Positions 43,676 to 52,140 of a DNA stretch of 64,000 nt are shown here, in pieces (position 1 is the first letter of the stretch; every line of letters begins with the position of its first letter). The translations under genes and the position numbers were made by a program. The stretch is from Salipaludibacillus sp047795645 (GTDB lineage: Bacteria; Bacillota; Bacilli; Bacillales; Salisediminibacteriaceae), in contig NZ_CP181045.1 in the NCBI RefSeq assembly GCF_047795645.1, positions 1,736,001 to 1,800,000 on the forward strand, in the 5' to 3' direction. The notes below the pieces were generated by a model, which was given only the letters and a program-made list of their open reading frames with translations, was not told where the DNA came from and ran no database searches.

Positions 43676-44773
43676 CTATCGAATATGGCGACTAATATTC
43701 AACAATATTCCAATGGTAGTTAGCATAAGTGTTAATGATGAACCTCCGTAACTTAGCAGTGGTAGAGTTATTCCTGTGACTGGCATTAAACCAATCACAA
43801 CGCCAATATTAATCATTACTTGGATCGCAATCATACTAATGATACCTGTAGCAAACAATGTTCCATATAAATCTGGTGCGTGAATCGCTATTCTCAATCC
43901 TCGCCATAACAAGATAGCAAAACATGCAAGTACAAAGGCCCCACCGAGAAAGCCTAATTCTTCAGCTAGAATCGCAAAAATAAAGTCTGTTTGAGGTTCT
44001 GGTAAATAGAAATATTTTTGACGACTATTCCCCAATCCTAATCCTAAAATCCCACCAGGTCCAATAGCAAACAATGACTGGATAATTTGAAACCCACTTC
44101 CTAGTGGATCTTCCCAAGGATTCAAAAATGAAGTAATTCTCTCGAGCCGATAAGGAGCAGAAATAATCAAGCCTGCTAACCCAGCAAGTCCTAATGATGC
44201 CAAAAAATAAAAATGGGACAATTGTGCTCCAGAAACAAAAATTAACAAGACACAAGTAAATACCATCACAGCGCCGGTCCCTAAATCTGGTTGGAGCATT
44301 ATTAAACCAAAGGCGACTAAGATTAATGAAAAGATTGGAATCAATCCACGCCTCCATGTCGTGATGTATTTTTGCTTTTCAGATACGTATTTAGCCAAAA
44401 AAAGAATCATGGCTAACTTCATAAATTCCGATGGTTGTATAGAAAAAGCTCCAACACCAAGCCAACTCTGCGCTCCACCTCTAACTAATCCAATACCAGG
44501 AATCAGCACAATGATGAGCAGAACAAAACAGATTAGCAAAACGATATTGGCAAATCGTTTCAATCGCCAATAATCTACTTGCATCATCAAAAACATAGCA
44601 ATGAATCCAACGAATACAAAGAAAAGCTGTCTTTTCAAAAAGAAATAAGCGTCTTCGAAACGATATTCTGCTATTACGGCACTTGCACTATAAACCATGA
44701 CACATCCTATAATCACAAGAATTAAAGTGACTAGAGCGAGCAAGAAGTCAGGAGTTGTTCGTACTTTAGGCAA
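43676..44773 (-). CDS. spoVE: SEDS-family peptidoglycan glycosyltransferase, SpoVE/FtsW type
   Basis: 365 residues with ten predicted membrane helices. It polymerises lipid II together with a class B penicillin-binding protein. SEDS features are present: SAQSWL-like loop region (GGAQSWLGVGAFSIQPSEF), PEPQTDFIFAILAEELG in the large extracellular loop, and the C-terminal GGSSL. The position between murD and murG matches SpoVE, the partner of SpoVD in cortex synthesis. Translation probably begins at TTG 44773, 7-8 bases after GAGGTGG. Confidence 0.94.
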   Translation of the reverse strand: MPKVRTTPDFLLALVTLILVIIGCVMVYSASAVIAEYRFEDAYFFLKRQLFFVFVGFIAMFLMMQVDYWRLKRFANIVLLICFVLLIIVLIPGIGLVRGGAQSWLGVGAFSIQPSEFMKLAMILFLAKYVSEKQKYITTWRRGLIPIFSLILVAFGLIMLQPDLGTGAVMVFTCVLLIFVSGAQLSHFYFLASLGLAGLAGLIISAPYRLERITSFLNPWEDPLGSGFQIIQSLFAIGPGGILGLGLGNSRQKYFYLPEPQTDFIFAILAEELGFLGGAFVLACFAILLWRGLRIAIHAPDLYGTLFATGIISMIAIQVMINIGVVIGLMPVTGITLPLLSYGGSSLTLMLTTIGILLNISRHIR

Positions 44774-44860
44774 TAGAATCCACCTCGATTCTTCATCACC
44801 CTAGAGAGGGTTTCTATTACCTATTCCTATGTTAAAGTAGGACAAACATGCCTACTATTT

Positions 44861-46219
44861 TCACTGACTTAATTTATAGAAAGTTTCCGTAAACATATCG
44901 CCTCGTTCTTCGAAAGTCTTAAACTGATCCCAAGACGCACATGCAGGTGATAACAGTATTACATCTTTTGCTTCGGACTTCTTATATGCCATATGCGTCG
45001 CTTCTTCCAGTGACTCAACAGAAAAAATCTGAGGCACGCCCGCCTGTTCCGCAGCTTCAGACAATTTCAACTTCGTTTCACCATATGTAATCATTGTTGA
45101 AACTTGCTCAGATAACAAGGGGATTAATTCATCAAAAGAAAGTCCGCGGTCCAAACCACCAGCAATGAGTACAACCTGATCTTCAAATGCTTTTAAAGCT
45201 GTAATCGTCGCTGGTACGTTCGTAGCTTTGGAATTATTAAAAAATCTCCGTCCGTTTAATTCGCCAATAAATTGAAGGCGATGGGCAACACCAGCAAAGT
45301 TCCGTAAAACGTTACACACTTGATCTTTTTTTGCACCAGCTAATAACGCAGCCGCTGCTGCTGCCAATCCATTTGCAATATTATGCTCTCCTGGTAAGGA
45401 CATTTCACTTACATGAATCAACTTTTCATCAAAAACAGTTAACCAGTCATCGACAATACAAGCACCATTCGCCACAACTTGTTTTGTTGAAAATGGAATC
45501 AATCGAGCTCGTCCTTTTTCTACTACCTCTGACACCTTCTGATCATCCATGTTGTAAATAAGAAAATCTTCCTCCGTCTGATTCTTAAAAACATTCATTT
45601 TCGCTTCAATATAAGCTTTCATTGAACCATGATAATCTAGATGGGCCTCGACAAAATTTAATAAAACAGCAATTTTAGGAGAAAATGTATCAATTCCCAT
45701 TAACTGAAAACTGGATAATTCCACTACCATTTCGTGTTTGTTCGTAGCGTTCTGAGCAACACCACATGCTACTTCACCGATGTTTCCCGCTAGTAAAGGC
45801 TCTTTCTCGCCGCCTTTTAACATGTCGCCAATATACGTCGTTGTCGTTGTTTTTCCATTTGAACCAGTAATACCGATCATATCCGCTTCAGAAATCAAAA
45901 AGGCCAACTCAACTTCTGTAATAATCGGAATATCACGTTTAGACGCTTCTAATATCAGTGGATGATCATATCTTATTCCTGGATTTTTTACTAGATAATC
46001 CAAAGAATCATTTACGAGATCATTAGGATGGGACCCACAGACAACCGTCATGCCTTGCTTTTCCAATTCCCGAGCTTGGCTGTTTTCTTCATAAGGCTTT
46101 TGATCATTTACTGTCACTTGAGCGCCAAGTAAGTGCAACAATTTTGCTGCCTCTGTCCCGCTTTTTGCCAAGCCTAAAACTAATATATTTTTTTTATAGA
46201 ACTTATCAATCATCTTCAT
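44861..46219 (-). CDS. murD: UDP-N-acetylmuramoylalanine--D-glutamate ligase
   Basis: 452 residues. Adds D-glutamate to UDP-MurNAc-Ala. The P-loop is ITGSNGKTTTTTYIG near residue 117; the central motif NFVEAHLDYHG and the C-terminal VLLSPACASWDQFKTFEERG are typical of MurD. ATG 46219 overlaps the mraY stop (ATGA); the open frame extends 26 codons further upstream but into mraY. Confidence 0.97.
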   Translation of the reverse strand: MKMIDKFYKKNILVLGLAKSGTEAAKLLHLLGAQVTVNDQKPYEENSQARELEKQGMTVVCGSHPNDLVNDSLDYLVKNPGIRYDHPLILEASKRDIPIITEVELAFLISEADMIGITGSNGKTTTTTYIGDMLKGGEKEPLLAGNIGEVACGVAQNATNKHEMVVELSSFQLMGIDTFSPKIAVLLNFVEAHLDYHGSMKAYIEAKMNVFKNQTEEDFLIYNMDDQKVSEVVEKGRARLIPFSTKQVVANGACIVDDWLTVFDEKLIHVSEMSLPGEHNIANGLAAAAAALLAGAKKDQVCNVLRNFAGVAHRLQFIGELNGRRFFNNSKATNVPATITALKAFEDQVVLIAGGLDRGLSFDELIPLLSEQVSTMITYGETKLKLSEAAEQAGVPQIFSVESLEEATHMAYKKSEAKDVILLSPACASWDQFKTFEERGDMFTETFYKLSQ

Positions 46220-47193
46220 GACATCCACACCTCTAAATAGACACCTGTTATTGCAAATATAATTCCAACAAGCCAAAATGTCACAACAACTCGCCATTCA
46301 CTCCATCCTGATAATTCATAATGGTGGTGAAGTGGGCTCATCTTGAAAATTCTTTTCCCACGCGTTTTAAACGAAGCCACTTGAATAATTACTGATAAAG
46401 TTTCAATCACAAAGACGCCACCGATGACAACTAATAATAATTCCATTTTTGTTAGGATCGCAATCATTGCCAATCCTCCACCTAAAGCTAACGAACCTGT
46501 GTCACCCATAAATACTTTTGCCGGATGGGCATTAAATACAAGAAAACCTAATACTGCACCTACGACAGCTATCGAAAACAATGAGACGGTCAACAAATCA
46601 ACGGAATAAGCAATAATTGCAAAAGCACCAAAAGCGACAGCCGCAGTTCCTGCTAGAAGACCATCTAGTCCATCCGTTAAGTTCACAGCGTTACTAGCCC
46701 CTACAAGCATCACAATGATTAATGGCAGGTAAAACCACCCGAATTCAATTGAAAGCGTCGTACCGGGAACATGAACCTCTGTGGACACGCCTGTTTGCAC
46801 AAGAATAAAATAGACTAGCGCAGAAATCGCCACTTGGCCTAAAAATTTCTGTTTCGATGTTAAACCTAAGTTTCTTTTTTTCACTACTTTGATATAATCG
46901 TCTAAAAAACCTAACAACCCAAACCCAACCATGACTAATAGTAGTAAAGCTACTTCGACCCCAATTGTTTGAAATTGAGCAGCCATAACTGTCGCGGAAA
47001 GGACGATCGAGATAATAATCACGATTCCTCCCATAGTTGGTGTCCCTGTTTTTTTCTGGTGAGATTTCGGCCCTTCCTCGCGAATACTTTGACCGAATTT
47101 CAACCTTCTTAAAAACGGAATGAAGATCGGTAATAAAAACACCGATAATAAAAATGATAATAATAGAGTAAATAATAATCCTTGTTCCAACAT
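46216..47193 (-). CDS. mraY: Phospho-MurNAc-pentapeptide translocase
   Basis: 325 residues with ten predicted membrane helices. Transfers phospho-MurNAc-pentapeptide to undecaprenyl phosphate, making lipid I. The DDx motif LDDYIKVVKKRN, NAVNLTDGLDGL and FMGDTGSLALGG (catalytic Asp residues), and the histidine-rich MSPLHHHYELSGW are all present. AAAGGAG precedes the ATG. Directly upstream is the MurF-like gene. Confidence 0.98.
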   Translation of the reverse strand: MLEQGLLFTLLLSFLLSVFLLPIFIPFLRRLKFGQSIREEGPKSHQKKTGTPTMGGIVIIISIVLSATVMAAQFQTIGVEVALLLLVMVGFGLLGFLDDYIKVVKKRNLGLTSKQKFLGQVAISALVYFILVQTGVSTEVHVPGTTLSIEFGWFYLPLIIVMLVGASNAVNLTDGLDGLLAGTAAVAFGAFAIIAYSVDLLTVSLFSIAVVGAVLGFLVFNAHPAKVFMGDTGSLALGGGLAMIAILTKMELLLVVIGGVFVIETLSVIIQVASFKTRGKRIFKMSPLHHHYELSGWSEWRVVVTFWLVGIIFAITGVYLEVWMS

Positions 47194-47208
47194 GAAAGGA
47201 ACTCCTTT

Positions 47209-48561
47209 CTACCGCCTGTTCAATTCGTGAATCATTTGTTCTAACAACTTTCGATTCGCACCCCTGTATAATATCAAACTTGATGATTGAAGTAACTCTT
47301 TAAATATCTCCATTGCTTGCGCATGATTTTTGAAGTGCTTGCTATTAAGTTTATCATCAGCAGATCTATTTAATGCCTCGGTCACCCAAAAAGCCTTCTC
47401 CCCTATTGTTATCACATCTGTAATCGGAGCATTAATGTGAATAGCGAAGGTTTCATGTAACGTCTTATCTAACGGGTTTGCCTGAAAGCCTTCATCGACG
47501 ATTAATACGCGTCGTTTGAAATCATGCAAATGTTTCAACATTCCTAAAGAATATTCCACATCACTTTCTTCTACATAATCATGATCAAATAAAACGACCG
47601 ATTCATTCGCCATTCCAATTTGATCTAATGAAAGTTCTTCTAGGCTAGTCTTTTTTAATGCCGAATATATTTTTTCTGCATCTATCCCTAAATGTATCGC
47701 CATTCCAATCACTGCTGCAACTGATTTGAGATGGTTACTAAACAAAACTGGAAGTTCAAAATCCATGAATAAAACTCCAGGGATCTGAAATGTGACGATT
47801 TCATCGCTTTTTTCAATCTTATGCACTTGAAAAAGATTTTCTTCATTTATTCCGTATTTCATTACGTCCGCTTTCCAATCCCCATCATAAATCGAGAGGT
47901 CGCCATTAATAAATATAGTTCCGCTCCGTTTCATCCCTTGTTCAATTGCACTTGAAATAGCACCATACTTAGAAAAGTCATCCGACTCGGAGATGATTGC
48001 AAAACTAGGTTGTAATAGTTTACTTGAACTTATTAAAGAATCCTTTGAATTAGAGGATAAATCACATATTAAAGCATCTGTCTCCGGTGGCATCGATAAT
48101 ATCGTTTCAATAATTTCTGTTCGATCTCCAGAATGCCGTTTGGATTCGTGAATATTATACGAAGAGGCTAAAACTTTTTCCAATAACGTTTTAGTAACAA
48201 ACCTTGAATAATCCCCAGTAATAGCAATTGTTACCGGATCGATTTCAAATAGATATTGGTCAGCCATTTGTATAACGGCATCCAACGAATCATCAACATA
48301 AAAAACAGGAAAATCTTTAGGAACAGTCTTCGGGAGCGTTTCTTCTTTCTGCCAAAAAGTTGCAATCGCACCATTTTCAATCGCCGTCTCAATAAAGTGG
48401 TGACCGTCATAGTGTTGGCCTTTTATTGGTACAAATATCTCTCCAGGTTTTAATCTATTCGTATCCAAACAAACACCTTTAGCAGAAAATGTAATTGTGA
48501 ATGCTCCGTCGATCTGATTACATACAGATTTTATGAGTTGACTATCGATATGTCCATTCAT
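47209..48561 (-). CDS. MurF-like protein lacking the catalytic motifs (probable pseudoenzyme)
   Basis: 450 residues, full MurF length, with a strong AAAGGAG site. The N-terminal Mur-ligase domain is well kept (LDTNRLKPGEIFVPIKGQHYDG at about 32-53). The ATPase domain is not: where MurF has TGSNGKTTTK this has TGDYSRFVTK (115-124), losing the P-loop lysine; the EMGxxxxGEI region reads CDLSSNSKDSL (166-176), the usual histidine in NAGEAHLE becomes SESDDFSKYG (191-200), and the NANP-type motif is absent. A remnant of the KGSRxxxME motif remains as RGANRKLLEQM (433-443). It should not bind ATP normally. The frame is intact, so I read it as a retained non-catalytic homologue. B. subtilis lacks any gene here; the active murF is presumably elsewhere. 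Confidence 0.85.
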   Translation of the reverse strand: MNGHIDSQLIKSVCNQIDGAFTITFSAKGVCLDTNRLKPGEIFVPIKGQHYDGHHFIETAIENGAIATFWQKEETLPKTVPKDFPVFYVDDSLDAVIQMADQYLFEIDPVTIAITGDYSRFVTKTLLEKVLASSYNIHESKRHSGDRTEIIETILSMPPETDALICDLSSNSKDSLISSSKLLQPSFAIISESDDFSKYGAISSAIEQGMKRSGTIFINGDLSIYDGDWKADVMKYGINEENLFQVHKIEKSDEIVTFQIPGVLFMDFELPVLFSNHLKSVAAVIGMAIHLGIDAEKIYSALKKTSLEELSLDQIGMANESVVLFDHDYVEESDVEYSLGMLKHLHDFKRRVLIVDEGFQANPLDKTLHETFAIHINAPITDVITIGEKAFWVTEALNRSADDKLNSKHFKNHAQAMEIFKELLQSSSLILYRGANRKLLEQMIHELNRR

Positions 48562-48562
48562 G

Positions 48563-50029
48563 TCAGTTCAACTCCTTTGCTGCTTCCATTGCTACCGTTC
48601 TATCATCAAATTCATACGTGTCGTTGCCAATGATTTGATACGTCTCATGTCCCTTTCCCGCAATTAAAATCACTTCATTTTCTTCCGCATGTTGTATTGC
48701 AGCGAAAATAGCGGACTTTCTGTTTTCAATGACTTGATAGTTTTCTTTTGTCATCCCAGTTTCCATTTCACGAATGATCGATAGCGGATCTTCAGAGCGC
48801 GGATTATCGGAAGTTAAATAGACAAAATCTGCTAATTCCTCAGCGATTGAAGCCATTTTCGGTCGTTTAGAACGATCACGATCTCCACCGCATCCAATAA
48901 TGACAGATACTTTCCCTTTAGCAAACTCCCTAATTGTTTCCAACACATTTTTTAGACTGTCAGGCGTGTGTGCATAATCTACAATAACATGAAAAGGGGC
49001 ATCAATATCAACTTTTTCAAACCTCCCCGAAACTCCTGGGATTTGCGCTAGACTTGCTTGGATGGAAGCTAGTGGAACACCCGAAGCATAAGCGGTAGCT
49101 ATTGCTGCTAACGCATTATAAACAGAGAACCTTCCAGTAAGTTGTAAATCAATGTCATAGTTTACACCAGCAAAATCAAGTGTGAAATTAGCGCCATTTT
49201 CATGAATATTTACTTCCGTTGCACGAAAATCAGCTTGGCTGTCTATCCCATATGTGAGAATTGGAACAGCAGTCATTATTTCTAATTTATTGAAAAACGA
49301 ATCATCCATATTTAGAATAGCAACGTTTTGCTCTGACTTATCATAACTACTACCTAACTGTGAGAATAGCAAGCCTTTTGCTTGCCCATACCTCTCCATC
49401 GTTACATGATAGTCTAAGTGATCTTGCGAAAGATTTGTAAATACGCCAATATTGAAGCCCGTTCCATGCACTCTCCCCAATTCAAGCGCATGAGAAGAAA
49501 CCTCCATTGCCACTGCCTTTACACCTTCATTATACATAGCAGAAAATTCTTTCTGAAGAACGAGAGACTCTGGAGTTGTATTTTTTACTTTAACTTCTTT
49601 TCCTTTATATTTCATATACATCGTTCCAATAATCGCTGTCTCCACTTGATAATCTGATAATATTTTATGAATAAGATGGGTCGTTGTTGTTTTCCCATTT
49701 GTACCTGTCACACCAATCATATGCATTTTAGAACTTGGTAGTTGATAAAAATGAGCAGACAAAATCGCCATTGTTCGCTTCACATCTCTCACTTTAATCA
49801 TCGGTACATTTACAGGTAACTCTTTTTCTACGACTAATGCCACGGCCCCCATTTGCACTGCTTGCTCTGCAAAATCGTGGCCATCAACTGTGTATCCTGG
49901 AACACAAAAGAATAAGCTCCCTTTTTTAATTTCACGCGAGTCCATTTCCAAACTTTCAATTAAAGGATCTTCTTCCCCAATATAATTATACGCAGGTAAG
50001 AGATCGACAAGTTTTTTTAACGGTATCAT
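48563..50029 (-). CDS. murE: UDP-MurNAc-tripeptide synthetase (meso-DAP-adding)
   Basis: 488 residues. Adds meso-diaminopimelate to UDP-MurNAc-Ala-Glu. The P-loop GVTGTNGKTTTTHLI is near residue 109; the DNPR motif (TSDNPRSEDP, near 413) specifies meso-DAP rather than lysine, so the wall is DAP type. AGAGGG lies upstream of the ATG. Next downstream, one base after the stop, is the MurF-like gene. Confidence 0.97.
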   Translation of the reverse strand: MIPLKKLVDLLPAYNYIGEEDPLIESLEMDSREIKKGSLFFCVPGYTVDGHDFAEQAVQMGAVALVVEKELPVNVPMIKVRDVKRTMAILSAHFYQLPSSKMHMIGVTGTNGKTTTTHLIHKILSDYQVETAIIGTMYMKYKGKEVKVKNTTPESLVLQKEFSAMYNEGVKAVAMEVSSHALELGRVHGTGFNIGVFTNLSQDHLDYHVTMERYGQAKGLLFSQLGSSYDKSEQNVAILNMDDSFFNKLEIMTAVPILTYGIDSQADFRATEVNIHENGANFTLDFAGVNYDIDLQLTGRFSVYNALAAIATAYASGVPLASIQASLAQIPGVSGRFEKVDIDAPFHVIVDYAHTPDSLKNVLETIREFAKGKVSVIIGCGGDRDRSKRPKMASIAEELADFVYLTSDNPRSEDPLSIIREMETGMTKENYQVIENRKSAIFAAIQHAEENEVILIAGKGHETYQIIGNDTYEFDDRTVAMEAAKELN

Positions 50030-50106
50030 TTATAAATCCCTCTTTCATTCTCAATAGCCTGTTTTAAAAATCATAAATCTCATGATTTCTCATTTTCATT
50101 TTACTG

Positions 50107-52038
50107 TTACTCGCTTGGTTTGTCACCCATATAAACGCGAATCGTAGATCCTTCTTGAATACGGACCCCTGGTTCCGGTGATTGAAGGACGACAGCTTCC
50201 CCATCTCCATCTATTTCTAATTTCAGTTCATAATAGGATTCATGAATATCTCTAATCGTCCGTCCCACAAGATCTGGCACTTCAACAATTGGTATATCTG
50301 TCCATGTTGTTTCTTTTTTAATCTGGTCTATTCTCTTTGGAATCCCCATCGCACTCAAAGAATCTTCAATAATATTTCCAACAATTGGCGCGGCAACAAC
50401 GCCACCAAATTGCACAGTATCTTTAGGGTTATCTATCGCTAGGTAGACTACTATTTGAGGGTCGTCAGCAGGAGCAAACCCAATAAATGAGACGATATGA
50501 TTGTTTTCAAGATATCTTCCATCTTTTGCTTTTTGAGCTGTCCCTGTTTTTCCACCGACGCGATAACCATCAACAAATGCTCCACGACCTGTCCCCTTCG
50601 CTACAACGTGTTCCAGAGCTGATCGAACCTCTGCTGACGTCTCCTCAGAAATAACATTCCGCTTCAATACAGGACCATTGGCAAGGACTGTTTCATTTGT
50701 TAATGGATCCAACCATTCTTTTGCTAAAAAAGGTTGGTAAAGCTTTCCGCCGTTAATAGAGGCTGCAACGGCTGCAACTTGCTGAATTGGTGTCACTGAA
50801 ACTCCCTGACCAAATGCCGTTGTAGCCAATTCCAATGGTCCTACAGCTTCTTTGTCAAACAGAATCCCCTTCGCTTCCCCTTGCAAATCAATCCCTGTTT
50901 CTTGTCCAAAACCAAAGTCATCAATATATTGGAACAGCTTTTCTTTGCCTAAACGTTCTCCTAATACGACAAATCCAGGGTTACATGAATTTTGCACAAC
51001 TTCTAAAAATGTTTGCGATCCATGTCCGCCTTTTTTCCAACAACGCAGCCTTTGTCCAGAAACTTTAATGTAACCTGGATCATAAAACTCATCCTCTTGA
51101 AGGTCAACAAGTTGCTCTTCAAGAGCTGCCGCTAACGTAATAATCTTAAAAGTCGATCCTGGTTCATATTGACTCCAAATCGGTTTGTTTTGGTTATATA
51201 TTTCAGGTGGTACTTCTTGAAAATTTTCAGGATCGTATCCCGGCCTAGAGGACATCGCAAGAATCTCCCCGTTATTTGGGTCCATCGCTATCGCAAGAGC
51301 ACCATCTGGATTATAGATTGCTTCCGCTTCGTCTAATTCTCTCTCAATAATCGTCTGCACAGATGCATCCACAGTAAGTTTTAGATCTTTCCCATCATTT
51401 GGAGGGGTATAACGGTCAGCTAAATTAGGCATTCTTCTCCCTTTTGCATCAGAATAGAACGATACATGGCCTGGTTCCCCTTTAAGTAAATCATCATAAA
51501 AGAGCTCTAAACCCGTTAACCCTTGATTATCGATTCCAGCAAAACCTAACACATGAGATAAATAATTCCCAAATGGATAGTGCCTTCGATAATCTTCTGC
51601 AATATATATTCCTTCTATGCCCAACGAGCGAACCTCGTTAGCTAATTCATTAGAAATCTTTCTACCCTCTGGATTTATTCGAACAATAGATTCATTTTTT
51701 GTCAGTTTTTCATAAGCTTTTTCTGTAGAAATAGATAAAACTTCAGCCAATTTTTCTGCATCAGCTGAAGGATCTTTAATTTGCCTTGGTGCAACTAGTA
51801 TCGATGGGGCAGTGACATTCATTGCCAATACTTCCCCGTTTCGGTCCAATATTTCACCACGCTCGGCTTCAAATGGAATATTCCTTCCCCAAGAATCTTC
51901 CGCCTTCTTAGAGATATCGTCCCCCACGACAACCTGTACATACCATAAACGGCCAATCATGATAATAAATAAACATACCCCTGCTAATAACGTGAATACC
52001 AATCTCTTTCTTACAGTTACATAAGACACTCTTTTCAT
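50107..52038 (-). CDS. spoVD: SpoVD, sporulation-specific class B penicillin-binding protein
   Basis: 643 residues. Transpeptidase for spore cortex synthesis, partner of SpoVE. N-terminal membrane helix (about 12-32), dimerisation domain (GEILDRNGEVLAMN), transpeptidase domain with SxxK in EPGSTFKIITLAAAL, SCN and KTGTAQK, then one PASTA domain at the end (VEVPDLVGRTIRD...). The cysteine pair in LRCWKKGG and QNSCNPG matches the redox pair controlled by StoA in B. subtilis. ATG 52038 follows GGGAGG by 6 bases. Confidence 0.96.
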   Translation of the reverse strand: MKRVSYVTVRKRLVFTLLAGVCLFIIMIGRLWYVQVVVGDDISKKAEDSWGRNIPFEAERGEILDRNGEVLAMNVTAPSILVAPRQIKDPSADAEKLAEVLSISTEKAYEKLTKNESIVRINPEGRKISNELANEVRSLGIEGIYIAEDYRRHYPFGNYLSHVLGFAGIDNQGLTGLELFYDDLLKGEPGHVSFYSDAKGRRMPNLADRYTPPNDGKDLKLTVDASVQTIIERELDEAEAIYNPDGALAIAMDPNNGEILAMSSRPGYDPENFQEVPPEIYNQNKPIWSQYEPGSTFKIITLAAALEEQLVDLQEDEFYDPGYIKVSGQRLRCWKKGGHGSQTFLEVVQNSCNPGFVVLGERLGKEKLFQYIDDFGFGQETGIDLQGEAKGILFDKEAVGPLELATTAFGQGVSVTPIQQVAAVAASINGGKLYQPFLAKEWLDPLTNETVLANGPVLKRNVISEETSAEVRSALEHVVAKGTGRGAFVDGYRVGGKTGTAQKAKDGRYLENNHIVSFIGFAPADDPQIVVYLAIDNPKDTVQFGGVVAAPIVGNIIEDSLSAMGIPKRIDQIKKETTWTDIPIVEVPDLVGRTIRDIHESYYELKLEIDGDGEAVVLQSPEPGVRIQEGSTIRVYMGDKPSE

Positions 52039-52140
52039 TAGGAACCTCCCCAAGCAAGACAATTTGGCTTGGTTCAACTATATGAAAAAAATGGACAGGT
52101 TAGAACCCACCCATTTATTAGATCTAATCAATAATATCAA

